Assembly: GCA_023436885.1 (NCBI GenBank)
Contig: JAEZHI010000052.1
Location: 1 to 33,860 of the forward strand
DNA: 33,860 nucleotides
Direction of reading: 5' to 3'
From: Pseudomonadota bacterium
GTDB taxonomy: Bacteria > Pseudomonadota > Alphaproteobacteria > Rhizobiales > Pleomorphomonadaceae
The notes under the pieces are model-generated. The model saw only the letters and a list, made by a program, of their open reading frames with translations. It searched no databases and was not told the origin of the DNA. This document shows, in pieces, positions 9,689 through 18,446 of this stretch. Every line of letters begins with the position of its first letter. Within the stretch, counting starts at the first letter, position 1. The position numbers were made by a program, and so were the translations under genes.

Positions 9689-10729
9689 ATGGGTCGCCAA
9701 CTCAGGGGTTTGTTCATCGGCGCAGGGTTCTTCTCGCGCAATCACCTCCACGCGTGGTCCGAGGTGGACGGGGCTGAGATCATCGCCATCTGCGATCTGG
9801 ATCCGTCACGCGCCGAAGCTGCCGCCAGGGAATTCGACATCGCCAACTGGTACACGGATGCTGGTGTTCTAAAATCCGGTGACTTCGATTTCGTCGATAT
9901 CTGCACGACGATGGAGACACACGAGGCTCTGGTCGGGCTGGCGGTCGATGCCGGTGTGCCGGTGATCGTGCAGAAGCCCTTCGCGCCAGATATCGCAACC
10001 TGTCACCGGATCGAGGCGCATGCCCGCGCCGCCGGGGTGCGGGTGATGCTGCACGAGAACTTCCGCTTCCAGAAAATCTTCCGCCGCCTGCGCGAAATCC
10101 TCGACAGCGGCGAGATCGGCGAGGTGACATTCGGCCGCCTCAACTGGCGCAACGACATCGACGTCTACACCAACCAGCCCTACCTTTTGAAAACCGAACG
10201 CTTCATGATCATGGATGTCGGCATCCACATGCTCGATCTGGCGCGCTTCCTTTTGGGCGACGCATCGTCGGTCAGTTGCTTCAACCAATCGGTAAAGGAA
10301 GGGCTGGCCGGGGAGGACGCGGCGACCATGCTGCTGCGCCACGACAACAAGGCCGTATCGGTGGTGGACGTCAGCTACGCCACCCATCGCAATCCCAATC
10401 CGTTTCCTCAAACGCTCGGCGAGATCGAGGGACGGCTGGGCACCGTGCAGATCCTGGACGGCCAAGTTCTGCGGGTCCACACGCGCGCGGGACAGCGCGA
10501 CGAGGTCATCAAGCCCGATGGCCGGACATGGACGTCTGCGCCTTGGACACAGATCCAGGATTCAGTGCCGCGGACGCAGCAGCATTTCATCGATGCTCTG
10601 CGCAAGGGCGCCGAATTCGAGACGTCCGCCACCGACAGCCTCAAGACCTACGCCCTGGCCGAGGCCGCCTATCGCTCGGCCGCGTCCGGGTGCGTGGTTG
10701 AAGTCGCAGACTTGCTGAAAGGAGTATGA
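9689..10729 (+). CDS. Gfo/Idh/MocA-family oxidoreductase
   Basis: A 346-residue NAD(P)-dependent sugar dehydrogenase. I prefer the ATG at 9689 because AGAGGAAGGA lies 8 bases before it; the ATG at 9680 overlaps the previous stop but sits on the ribosome site itself. Rossmann loop GLFIGAGFFSRNH (7-19), Lys96 in QKP (the usual motif is EKP) and DVGIHMLD (176-183) with Asp176 and His180 match the family's cofactor and catalytic positions. Family members oxidise cyclic sugars or inositols; apiose 1-dehydrogenase is one. It could make the lactone for the upstream lactonase or oxidise the resulting acid. Confidence 0.88.
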   Translation: MGRQLRGLFIGAGFFSRNHLHAWSEVDGAEIIAICDLDPSRAEAAAREFDIANWYTDAGVLKSGDFDFVDICTTMETHEALVGLAVDAGVPVIVQKPFAPDIATCHRIEAHARAAGVRVMLHENFRFQKIFRRLREILDSGEIGEVTFGRLNWRNDIDVYTNQPYLLKTERFMIMDVGIHMLDLARFLLGDASSVSCFNQSVKEGLAGEDAATMLLRHDNKAVSVVDVSYATHRNPNPFPQTLGEIEGRLGTVQILDGQVLRVHTRAGQRDEVIKPDGRTWTSAPWTQIQDSVPRTQQHFIDALRKGAEFETSATDSLKTYALAEAAYRSAASGCVVEVADLLKGV

Positions 10730-11784
10730 CGTTGCGTGTTGATGATGTCCGCCGCGTCGGCACGACCGAACTCGAAATTCCGGTTCTTGGCCTCGGCACT
10801 TGTCCGCTTGGCGGCGTATATGCCGCCATTGACGAACCCACTGCGCGCGCCACCTACGAGGCGGCATGGGACGAAGGAATTCGGCTTTACGACACCGCCC
10901 CCTGGTATGGCCTCGGTCAGGCCGAGCATCGCACCGGCCGTGCTCTCTACGAGCGATCGCGCGATACCTACATCCTGACCACCAAGGTCGGTCGCGTCTT
11001 GCGCGCACCGCGCGATCGGGCCGCCTTCGTACCGCCCGCCTGGCAGGGGCCGCTATCGTTCGAGCCGCATCATATCTTCACTTACGATGCCATTCTGCGC
11101 TCCTATGAAGACAGTCTGCAGCGTCTCGGCATCAACCAGGTCGACGCCCTCTACATCCACGATCTCGACAGCGGTTACTTCCGCACGCCGGAGGCGCTGG
11201 ACGCGAAGCTGCGCGAACTCGATCAGGGTGGCGGCTACCGCGCTCTGGAAGAGCTGAAACGGGCCGGTGAAATCAAGGCGATTGGCGCCGGCATCAACGA
11301 ACGCGGCATGATCCGCCGCTTCCTGGCCAATGCGGACCTTGATGTCTTCCTCGTGGCATCACGCTACACGCTTCTCGAACAGGAGATTTACTCCGATGAA
11401 ATCCGCGAGGCAGGAAAGCGCGGGGCTTCCATCGTGGTGGGTGGCGCTTTCAGCTCGGGAATTCTGGCCACCGGTCTGATTGACGGTGCCAAATATGAGT
11501 ATGGCGCGGTGCCGGAGAACGTCGTGGAACGGGTTCGCCGTCTGAGCGCGATCGCTTCCGATCATGGCGTGGCACTGGCCGCGGCGGCGCTTCAGTTCCC
11601 GCTAGCCGCTCCCGAAGTCGCCAGCGTTGTATTCGGCGCGGTTACGCCCGAGGAAATCCGCGCCAACGTCGGCCACTTTGTTGCGCCTATCCCGGCGGCC
11701 TTCTGGTCCGAGCTGCATGGCGAGGGCTTGATCGCGGAGAGCGTTCCGATTCCGTCCGAAAACGGAAAATCCACGGCCGCTTGA
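10726..11784 (+). CDS. Aldo/keto reductase, aldose 1-dehydrogenase type
   Basis: A 352-residue TIM-barrel oxidoreductase starting in a 4-base overlap with the previous gene. The catalytic tetrad is complete: Asp56, Tyr61 (DTAPWYG), Lys87 (TTKVGR) and His145 (LYIHDLD). The insert between Lys87 and His145 and the pattern SRYTLLEQ resemble the D-threo-aldose/L-fucose 1-dehydrogenase and pyridoxal 4-dehydrogenase group, which oxidise lactols or hemiacetals to lactones. That activity would feed directly into the lactonase two genes upstream. It is the last gene of the sugar operon; a possible terminator follows at 11892-11929. Confidence 0.85.
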   Translation: MTLRVDDVRRVGTTELEIPVLGLGTCPLGGVYAAIDEPTARATYEAAWDEGIRLYDTAPWYGLGQAEHRTGRALYERSRDTYILTTKVGRVLRAPRDRAAFVPPAWQGPLSFEPHHIFTYDAILRSYEDSLQRLGINQVDALYIHDLDSGYFRTPEALDAKLRELDQGGGYRALEELKRAGEIKAIGAGINERGMIRRFLANADLDVFLVASRYTLLEQEIYSDEIREAGKRGASIVVGGAFSSGILATGLIDGAKYEYGAVPENVVERVRRLSAIASDHGVALAAAALQFPLAAPEVASVVFGAVTPEEIRANVGHFVAPIPAAFWSELHGEGLIAESVPIPSENGKSTAA

Positions 11785-11891
11785 ACGCCAGTTATCTCAG
11801 TGTTCCGGCAATTCCATGGGCATCGCTTCTGGTGTCGCTTGTACACTGGCAGGGTTTGAACTGTACGCTGGCCGGCGACATGGCAAGCCGC

Positions 11892-11929
11892 TCGCCCGCA
11901 CGCAGGGATCGTCGCATGGCCACGGGCGA
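11892..11929 (+). terminator. Possible terminator of the sugar operon
   Basis: TCGCCCG (11892-11898) and CGGGCGA (11923-11929) can pair around a 24-base loop, followed by a T-rich stretch. The large loop lowers confidence. It lies in the 167-bp gap between converging genes, which otherwise holds nothing I recognise. Confidence 0.35.
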
Positions 11930-11951
11930 CACTCTTCTTGTTTGATACTGG

Positions 11952-12782
11952 TCACAAATGGTTGGACCAAGGCACGAAACGTTTCTCGAGTGCCCGCATC
12001 AACAGCTCGAACAGAATGGCGACGATGCCGATCACGGCGATGCCGAGGATGACCACGTCGGTACCGAGGAAAGTGGCTGCCGACTGGATCATGAAGCCGA
12101 GACCACGGCTGGCTGCCACCAGCTCGGCGGCGACCAGCGTCGACCAGCCGGCCCCGAGTGCGATACGAATGCCGGTGACGATCGAGGGCAGGGCGCTCGG
12201 CAGCACCACGAAGCGCAGGAGCTGCAACCGCGTGGCGCCCAGCGAACGGGCGGCGTTAAGCCGGTCGCGCGAGACGGACCTGACGCCCGCCGCCGTCGCG
12301 ATAATGATCGGTGGCGCCATGGCAAGGCCGATCACCAGCACCTTTGACGCCTCGCCGATGCCGAACCAGATGATGATCAGCGGCAGATAAGCAAGCGGCG
12401 GCAAAGGCCGCAGGAATTCGACGATTGGATCGAAGATGCCGCGTCCGATCCGCGACGAGGCGATGATGGCCCCGATCGGCACCGCCACGACGATGGATGC
12501 TGCCAGCGCGCCGAACACCCGGCCGAGGCTGGCAAGAAGATGTTCCAGCAGGGTGGAATCGGCAAAACCCGATACGCTGACCTGATAGGCGCTCTTCAGC
12601 ACGGTCAATGGCGATGGCAGGAATACCTTGGATACCCAGCCCTGGCTCGAAGCCAGCGACCAGAGGGCAAGGATCAAAACCACCGTTGCCAGAGGGACGA
12701 GGCGGATCCAGTCGAACTGGGGAGAGGTGGGCGCCGGCGCGGCTGGTTCGCTGCCGCGGGAGATATCCTCGATGGTGCTCAT
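11952..12782 (-). CDS. tauC: Taurine ABC transporter permease
   Basis: A 276-residue inner-membrane protein with about six hydrophobic helices after a short proline-rich cytoplasmic start. The permease loop that contacts the ATPase is present in the form ARSLGATRLQLLRFVVLPSA. The sequence has the TauC/SsuC character, with FLPSPLTVL near the first helix and RPLPPLAYLPLIIIWFG in the middle. Its ATG is 1 base beyond the stop of the ATPase gene, so the two are translated together. It is assigned to taurine rather than general sulfonates because the cluster includes a clear TauA, Xsc and Tpa. Confidence 0.9.
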   Translation of the reverse strand: MSTIEDISRGSEPAAPAPTSPQFDWIRLVPLATVVLILALWSLASSQGWVSKVFLPSPLTVLKSAYQVSVSGFADSTLLEHLLASLGRVFGALAASIVVAVPIGAIIASSRIGRGIFDPIVEFLRPLPPLAYLPLIIIWFGIGEASKVLVIGLAMAPPIIIATAAGVRSVSRDRLNAARSLGATRLQLLRFVVLPSALPSIVTGIRIALGAGWSTLVAAELVAASRGLGFMIQSAATFLGTDVVILGIAVIGIVAILFELLMRALEKRFVPWSNHL

Positions 12783-12783
12783 C

Positions 12784-13575
12784 CTAAACCTCGAAATCCT
12801 GCAACTCGATCAGGTCGCGCAGCTTCTCGCGTGCAGCGACGAAGGCTGGGTCGGATTTGATGGCGCGCGCCGTATCGCCCTGGAGCAGCCGGCGGCCGAA
12901 GTCGACGGGAATGTCGGCCACGATGCGCCCGGGCGAAGGAGCGAGCACGATGACCCGCGTCGCCAGAAACAGCGCTTCCTCGATGCCGTGGGTGATCAGC
13001 AGCACGCCGGCGCCGCTGTCCTGCCAGAGGTGCAGCAGAAATTCCTGCATTCGCTCGCGCGTCAGCGCGTCGAGCGCACCGAGTGGCTCGTCCATCAGCA
13101 GGAACTCGGGATCGGCGGCCAGCGCCCTGGCGATGCCGACCCGCTGGCGCATGCCGCCGGAAAGCTCCCAGATGGCCTTGTCGGCGGACGCGGCTAGATC
13201 AACGTGCGCCAGCAGTTCCGCGACGCGGCGGTCACGCTCGTCCTTGGGCACGCCCTTGAGCTTCAAGGCGAAGCCGACATTCTCCCGAGCGGTCAGCCAG
13301 GGAAACAAGGCATCGTCCTGAAACACCACCGCGCGCTCGGCGCTGGGGCCCTCGACGGTGCGGCCATCAATGTGGACGCGGCCCGTTGTCGGCTTCAGGA
13401 AGCCGGCCGCAAGGCTCAGCAGGCTCGTCTTGCCCGAGCCGGAGCGGCCGACCACGGCGACGAACTCGTCGCTGCCGATGGAAAGATCGATATCCGCCAG
13501 CACGGGCGTCTGCGGCGGCGGCCCGTAGGCGAAGGTGACCTTGTCGATGTGGAGCTTGTACACGGAGCGTTTCAT
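12784..13575 (-). CDS. tauB: Taurine ABC transporter ATP-binding protein
   Basis: A 263-residue single-domain ATPase. Walker A is GRSGSGKTS, the Q-loop is VVFQDDALFPW, the signature is LSGGMRQRVGIARAL and Walker B is FLLMDEPLGALD, followed by the switch histidine in ITHGIEEA. This matches the nitrate/sulfonate/taurine group. GAGGGAG abuts the ATG at 13575 very closely, so the GTG at 13563 (fifth codon) might be used instead. A stem-loop lies between this gene and tauA. Confidence 0.9.
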   Translation of the reverse strand: MKRSVYKLHIDKVTFAYGPPPQTPVLADIDLSIGSDEFVAVVGRSGSGKTSLLSLAAGFLKPTTGRVHIDGRTVEGPSAERAVVFQDDALFPWLTARENVGFALKLKGVPKDERDRRVAELLAHVDLAASADKAIWELSGGMRQRVGIARALAADPEFLLMDEPLGALDALTRERMQEFLLHLWQDSGAGVLLITHGIEEALFLATRVIVLAPSPGRIVADIPVDFGRRLLQGDTARAIKSDPAFVAAREKLRDLIELQDFEV

Positions 13576-13604
13576 CTCCCTCTGGGACAGAAGATCGAAC
13601 GAAA

Positions 13605-13631
13605 CCCGCCCGCCTCACAGAGGCGGACGGG
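13605..13631 (-). promoter_or_regulatory. Stem-loop between tauA and tauB, attenuator-like
   Basis: CCCGCCCGCCT (13605-13615) and AGGCGGACGGG (13621-13631) pair at 10 of 11 positions around a 5-base loop. On the minus strand a short U-rich stretch (TTTCGTT) follows. It sits 36 bases past the tauA stop and probably leaves more binding protein than ATPase by partial termination or by mRNA protection. Confidence 0.6.
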
Positions 13632-13667
13632 ATGGTCTTCCATCGAACGGCCAGCGTTCGAACCGGC

Positions 13668-14681
13668 TTACTTCGCCGCGGCTTCCTTCACCCAGCGTGC
13701 CGAGACATAGGGCGAATAGTCGGCGAGCACGTCCGGGATCTTGCCCTGCTCCTTGAGGAAGGCGGCGGTCGCGGCCACAGCCTTGGTGGTGCCGCCACCA
13801 AGCAACGCATCGCTCGGCTGCTCTTCAAGCGTCGGGAAGTAGTAGCCGGTCAGGAGCTCGGGAACCTCGTCCTGCTTGGCGCCGGTCAGACGGGCGATCT
13901 TCTCGGCTTCCGGCGACTTGGCGTCCCACTTCTTCGGGTCGGCGCGATAGGAGGCATAGGCCTCGCCGGTCACCTTGACGAAGGCCTTCACCACGTCAGG
14001 GTGCTTCTCGGCGTATTCCTTGCGGACGATCCAGGCATCGAAGGTCGGGCCGCCCCACTTGGCGACGTCGCTGGAGGTGGCGACCACCTTGCCGGTTTTC
14101 TTGATTTCGGCCAGCACCGGATCCCAGACATAGGCGCCGTCGATGTCGCCGCGTTCCCAGGCAGCCGCGATTTCCGGCGGACGCAGGTTGAGGATCTGGA
14201 GCTTCTTCGGATCAATGTTCCAGTGCTTCAGCGCCGTCAGCAGGCTGTAGTGCGCTGTGGAAACGAAGGGCGTCGCGATCTTCTTGCCGATGAGGTCCTC
14301 GGGCTTGTCAACACCCTTAGCGGCCAGCGCTTCCGAGGGGCCGATCAGGCCGACGACATAGATGGTCTCGATCGGCACTTCGCGGCTGGCCGCGGCGGTG
14401 AGCGGCGATGAACCGACGTAACCGATGTCCAGCGAGCCGGCGGCAATGGCGGCGATCACGTCGGCACCGCCGTCGAACTTCTGCCAGTTGATCTTGGCGC
14501 CGGTGGCTTTCTCGTAGGCACCGTCAGCCTGTGGCACGCGCGACGGCTCGACGATCTGCTGCCAGCCGATGTTGAGCGTCGTCTCGGCCATGGCGGAGCC
14601 GGCGGACAGCCCGGTCGCCACCATGGCGACGAGTGCGGCCGTCTTGCCGATCTGGGTCATGAACTGGGCAACTGGCGTCAT
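13668..14681 (-). CDS. tauA: Taurine ABC transporter periplasmic binding protein
   Basis: A 337-residue exported protein counted from the ATG at 14679-14681; GGGAG lies about 8 bases upstream, and a TTG one codon earlier is unlikely. The signal peptide ends near GSAMA, before ETTLNIGWQ. The mature part follows E. coli TauA closely as I remember it: FDGGADVIAAIAAGSLDIGYVGSSPL, STAHYSLLTALKHW, WERGDIDGAYVWDP and WIVRKEYAEKHPDVVKAF (each a well-known block of the family). It delivers taurine to TauBC. It is separated by 209 bases from xsc, so it probably also has its own promoter. Confidence 0.92.
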   Translation of the reverse strand: MTPVAQFMTQIGKTAALVAMVATGLSAGSAMAETTLNIGWQQIVEPSRVPQADGAYEKATGAKINWQKFDGGADVIAAIAAGSLDIGYVGSSPLTAAASREVPIETIYVVGLIGPSEALAAKGVDKPEDLIGKKIATPFVSTAHYSLLTALKHWNIDPKKLQILNLRPPEIAAAWERGDIDGAYVWDPVLAEIKKTGKVVATSSDVAKWGGPTFDAWIVRKEYAEKHPDVVKAFVKVTGEAYASYRADPKKWDAKSPEAEKIARLTGAKQDEVPELLTGYYFPTLEEQPSDALLGGGTTKAVAATAAFLKEQGKIPDVLADYSPYVSARWVKEAAAK

Positions 14682-14890
14682 CAATATCTCCCTCGGTCAG
14701 CACCGAAGTCCCGACCCGGGGAACGGGTGTTCCTCATGGGATCGGACCGGGACCTGTCGAAAATATTGCTAAGCTACAGGCGCTTAGGCGGCTTCAGAAG
14801 AAACGCCATGCTATGGTTGGGCGAACCGTAAAATACTATTCCAATAGCTTTTATAGTTCGTCCGTTTTCTTGCTGTTGCAAAGCTTCGGC
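14682..14890 (-). promoter_or_regulatory. tauA upstream region with a CTATT-CC-AATAG dyad
   Basis: A 209-bp spacer between xsc and tauA. Its right half is AT-rich and contains the inverted repeat CTATT (14836-14840) and AATAG (14843-14847), flanked by AAA and TTT. The same half-sites recur in the sfnB/ssuD intergenic region near 27441-27451. This suggests a shared sulfur-limitation regulator, though the sites are short. Confidence 0.45.
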
Positions 14891-16660
14891 TCATGCCTCA
14901 ACCGTGTCGGCCGGGTCGATGCCGGCGATGACTACCGGCTTCTTCATGGCATCGCGGCGGAAGGGCTCTCCGAGTTCCTGGTTGATCAGCACTTCGATCA
15001 GGGTGGTTTTCTTGTGCTCCAACTGGTCGGTGATCGCCTGCCGAAGCAGGTCGCTCAGCTCGTCAGCGGTACGAGCAACCACACCCTTGAGGCCGCAGGC
15101 CCGGGCAATGGCGGCATAGGAGACGTTGGTGTCGAGTTCGGTGCCGACGAAGTTGTCGTCGTACCAGAGCGTGGAGTTCCGCTTCTCGGCGCCCCACTGG
15201 TAATTGCGGAAGACGATCTGGGTGATGGCCGGCCATTCCGGCCGACCGATGGCCGTCAGTTCATTGACCGCGATACCGAAGGCGCCGTCGCCGGAGAAGC
15301 CGACCACCGGCAGATCGGGGCGGCCGATCTTGGCGCCGACGATGGAGGGCAGGCCGTAGCCGCAGGGGCCGAACAGGCCCGGGGCCAGATATTTCCGCCC
15401 GTCGTCGAAGGACGGGTAGGCGTTGCCGATGGCGCAATTGTTGCCGATGTCCGAGGAGATGATCGCTTCGCGCGGCAGAGCGGCCTGGATGGCCCGCCAC
15501 GCCTTGCGGGGGCTGAGCCAGTCGGGCTTGGCGGCGCGCGCCCGGGCATTCCAGTTCGTGCCGGGATCGTCATCCTCATGGTCGAGCGAAGTGAGCTCCT
15601 GCGCCCAGGCCGAGCGCGTGGCCGCAACGAAGCCGCGCCGCTCCTGCCGCTCGGCCGGTGTCAGACGCGAAGTTACCTTGTCGGCGAGCGCACGCGCCAC
15701 CTTGCCGGCGTCGCCGACAATGCCGACGGCAATCTTCTTGGTAAGGCCGATGCGGTTCGGGTTGATGTCCACCTGGATGACGGCGGCATCCTTGGGCCAG
15801 TAGTCGATGCCATAGCCGGGCAGGGTCGAGAAGGGATTAAGGCGGGTGCCGAGCGCCAGAATGACGTCGGCCTTGGCGATGATCTGCATCGCCGCCTTGG
15901 AGCCGTTGTAGCCGAGCGGCCCGACGGCGAGCGGATGATTGCCGGGGAAGGCATCATTGTGCTGGTAGCCGCAGGCCACCGGCGCATCGAGCTTTTCTGC
16001 GAGGGCGACGCTGTCGGCGATCGCGCCGGCCAGCACCACGCCGGCACCGTTGAGGATCACAGGGAAACGGGCGTTCGACAGGAGATCGGCGGCCTTGGCG
16101 AGCGCGTCTTCGCCGCCCGAGGGACGCTCGAGCTCGACGATCGGTGGCAGCTCGATGTCGATCACCTGGGTGAAGATGTCGCGGGGAATGTTGATCTGGG
16201 CCGGCGCCGAGGCACGCTTGGCCTGCAGGATCACCCGGTTGAGCACTTCGGCGACACGACTGGGATCGCGCACCTCTTCCTGATAGGCGACGATATCCTG
16301 GAACAGCGCCATCTGCGGCACTTCCTGGAAGCCGCCCTGACCGAGGGTCTTGTTGGCCGATTGTGGCGTGATCACCAGGAGCGGCGTGTGGTTCCAGTAG
16401 GCGGTCTTCACCGCTGTCACGAGGTTGGTCACGCCGGGGCCATTCTGGGCGATGACCAGCGACACCCTGCCCGTGGCGCGGCTGTAGCCGTCGGCCATCA
16501 TGCCGCCCGAGCCTTCGTGCGCCACGTCCCAGAAGGTGATGCCCGCCTTGGGGAACAGGTCGGAGATCGGCATGAAGGCCGAGCCGATGATGCCGAAGGC
16601 ATGGCGGATACCGTGACGCTGCAAGACTTTGACGAAGGCTTCCTCGGTGGTCATCCGCAT
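14891..16660 (-). CDS. xsc: Sulfoacetaldehyde acetyltransferase
   Basis: A 589-residue thiamine-diphosphate enzyme. It converts sulfoacetaldehyde and phosphate to acetyl phosphate and sulfite. The N-terminal domain has the activating glutamate in VAHEGSGG (Glu49), and the C-terminal domain has the cofactor motif GDGAFGIAVNELTAIGR followed by FRNYQWGAEKRN. The long N-terminal stretch (IIGSAFMPISDLFPKAGI and NHTPLLVITPQSANKTLGQG) is typical of Xsc and distinguishes it from acetolactate synthase. AGGAG lies 9 bases before the ATG. It is 18 bases downstream of tpa, forming the core of the taurine route. No phosphotransacetylase gene is in the window. Confidence 0.95.
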   Translation of the reverse strand: MRMTTEEAFVKVLQRHGIRHAFGIIGSAFMPISDLFPKAGITFWDVAHEGSGGMMADGYSRATGRVSLVIAQNGPGVTNLVTAVKTAYWNHTPLLVITPQSANKTLGQGGFQEVPQMALFQDIVAYQEEVRDPSRVAEVLNRVILQAKRASAPAQINIPRDIFTQVIDIELPPIVELERPSGGEDALAKAADLLSNARFPVILNGAGVVLAGAIADSVALAEKLDAPVACGYQHNDAFPGNHPLAVGPLGYNGSKAAMQIIAKADVILALGTRLNPFSTLPGYGIDYWPKDAAVIQVDINPNRIGLTKKIAVGIVGDAGKVARALADKVTSRLTPAERQERRGFVAATRSAWAQELTSLDHEDDDPGTNWNARARAAKPDWLSPRKAWRAIQAALPREAIISSDIGNNCAIGNAYPSFDDGRKYLAPGLFGPCGYGLPSIVGAKIGRPDLPVVGFSGDGAFGIAVNELTAIGRPEWPAITQIVFRNYQWGAEKRNSTLWYDDNFVGTELDTNVSYAAIARACGLKGVVARTADELSDLLRQAITDQLEHKKTTLIEVLINQELGEPFRRDAMKKPVVIAGIDPADTVEA

Positions 16661-16678
16661 TTCAAGTCTCTCCTGCGA

Positions 16679-18064
16679 TCAGCCGAACACGCGCCCGATG
16701 GCGCGGCCGATCGTGTCGGTGATGGTGTCGATGTCGTCCGGCCTGGCGATCAGTGCCGGCGCGAGACAGAGCGTGTTGTTGAAGCCTGTGATCGAACGAT
16801 TGGTGGCGCCGATGATCACCCCTTGGGCGCTGCACTCGGCGACGACGGCTTGAACCAGCTTTTCGGCAGCGGGTTCGCGGCTCTGCCGGTCGGCGACCAG
16901 TTCGACGCCGGCGAACAGGCCCTTGCCACGCACATCGCCGATGGCGGGATGCTTGTCCTTGAGGGCAGTCAGGTTGGCAATCAGGCGTTCGCCCTGAACC
17001 GCCGAGTTCTGGACAAGCGCCTCGTCCTCGATGATGCGAAGGTTTTCGAGCGCGGCTGCCGGACCGGAGGCGCAGCCGCCGAAGGTCGAGATGTCGCGGA
17101 AATGGCTGAGCGGGTCGTCCGGCGCATCCTTAAAGAGGTTGAATACCTCCTCCGTGGTGACGGTGCAGGAGATCGCCGCGTAGCCGGAGGCGACACCCTT
17201 GGCCATGGTGACGAAATCCGGCCTGACGCCGTAATGCTGATAGCCGAACCAGGCGCCGGTGCGTCCCAGGCCGCACACCACTTCATCGATATGGATCAGG
17301 ATATCGTGGCGGCGGCAGATGTCCTCGACGCGCTGCCAGTAACCGTCGGGCGGCACGATGACGCCGCCGCCGGCCGTGATCGGCTCGAGGCAGATGGCGC
17401 CGATGGTATCTGGTCCCTCGCGGAGAATGACCTCCTCGATGGCGTCAGCAGCGGCTTCGCCATAGCGGGCGCCACGCTGCTCGCTGCGGTATTCGAGGGC
17501 ATGCGGCACGGCGACGAACCCGTCGAGCAATGGGCCGTATTGGGCGGCTCGTTCATTCTGGCCGCTTGCCGACAGCGCGCCCAAGGTGGTGCCGTGATAG
17601 TCGCGCTCGCGATAGAGAATCTTGGACTTGCGGCCGCCGTGGTGACGATGGGCGATCTGCCGCACCATCTTGAACACCTTCTCGTTGGCTTCCGAACCTG
17701 AGTTGGAGAAATAGACGCGGGAAAGCCCCGACATCTTGGAGATGAGTTTCTCCGCGAACAGGGCGCCCGGAATGGAGCCGGCGGTATTGGCGAAATAGTT
17801 GAGGCGGACGAGCTGGTCGCGCACGGCATCGGCGATCGAGGTCCGGCCGTAGCCGACATTGACCGTCCAGACTCCGCCGGACACGGCGTCGAGATATTCC
17901 TTGCCGGCAATATCCCAGACCCGCATGCCCTTGCCCTCGACGATGATGCGGGGCGCCGCCGTCTCGAAGGCCTTGTGCTGGATCAGATGGTGCCAGACAT
18001 GAGCACGATCAGCATCGATGATCGCCTGCGGGTCGTTCGACGCGAGCGCTGAGTTTAGCTGCAT
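16679..18064 (-). CDS. tpa: Taurine-pyruvate aminotransferase
   Basis: A 461-residue class III (omega) aminotransferase, the usual Tpa length. It carries SNSGSEAN (120-127) for phosphate binding, the cofactor aspartate in IHIDEV (Asp260) and the PLP lysine at 289 in TMAKGVASGY. It transfers the amino group of taurine to pyruvate, giving sulfoacetaldehyde and alanine. The assignment to taurine rather than another omega-amino acid rests on its operon with xsc and tauABC. It is the first gene of the minus-strand taurine operon and is divergent from the MDR operon, sharing a 382-bp control region. Confidence 0.9.
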   Translation of the reverse strand: MQLNSALASNDPQAIIDADRAHVWHHLIQHKAFETAAPRIIVEGKGMRVWDIAGKEYLDAVSGGVWTVNVGYGRTSIADAVRDQLVRLNYFANTAGSIPGALFAEKLISKMSGLSRVYFSNSGSEANEKVFKMVRQIAHRHHGGRKSKILYRERDYHGTTLGALSASGQNERAAQYGPLLDGFVAVPHALEYRSEQRGARYGEAAADAIEEVILREGPDTIGAICLEPITAGGGVIVPPDGYWQRVEDICRRHDILIHIDEVVCGLGRTGAWFGYQHYGVRPDFVTMAKGVASGYAAISCTVTTEEVFNLFKDAPDDPLSHFRDISTFGGCASGPAAALENLRIIEDEALVQNSAVQGERLIANLTALKDKHPAIGDVRGKGLFAGVELVADRQSREPAAEKLVQAVVAECSAQGVIIGATNRSITGFNNTLCLAPALIARPDDIDTITDTIGRAIGRVFG

Positions 18065-18446
18065 GGATGACCGTCATTCCCGGGCCATCCGGCTACCGAA
18101 GCGCCGCTGGCCGCTTGCTCCCCTGCGCCTCAATCCGTCCCGAGCAGACGGATCGATCGCTGCGGGATCATGCTGGGTCGGCCTCTTTGGCGACAGGTTG
18201 TACTTTCCAAAATTCCGGAAAAGACGATGCGATTTTTTCTCGTCGCCGACCTGCGAAAGCCTACTAAATCTATCATCTAATTTGGGGCTGTGATTTTCTA
18301 CGATCGGCAGTCGCGGACATCTGGAAAAAATGCCGGAAAGGTTTTGCCAAAATAATATATAAAATTAGTATATTATATGGCAAAGACGCGAGCTTTGAGC
18401 AAATCCGGACCGGACGCAATGCGGCGGCGAAGCGGGAACGAGGCAG
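18065..18446. promoter_or_regulatory. Divergent control region between tpa and the MDR operon
   Basis: A 382-bp region without a gene, GC-rich near tpa and very AT-rich at 18200-18380. It contains the long dyad at 18343-18384 and repeated CYGGAAA elements: CCGGAAA at 18215-18221, CTGGAAA at 18321-18327 and CCGGAAA at 18333-18339. The last two lie 12 bases apart in direct orientation. MocR-type TauR proteins act on tpa promoters in relatives; no tauR gene is in the window. Confidence 0.6.
18343..18384. promoter_or_regulatory. 42-bp extended dyad, candidate operator
   Basis: TTTGCCA (18343-18349) mirrors TGGCAAA (18378-18384), and inside these ATAATATA (18352-18359) mirrors TATATTAT (18369-18376) around a 9-base centre. 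The arms differ by a single base in internal spacing. It lies 62 bases before the ATG of the MDR gene and 278 before tpa. Confidence 0.65.

Noticed and set aside
14813..17701. Plus-strand open frame of 962 codons opposite xsc and tpa
   Set aside because: It is the antisense of two clear genes, rich in Asp, Gly and Arg from mirrored codons, with no recognisable domain. It is a GC-rich shadow frame.
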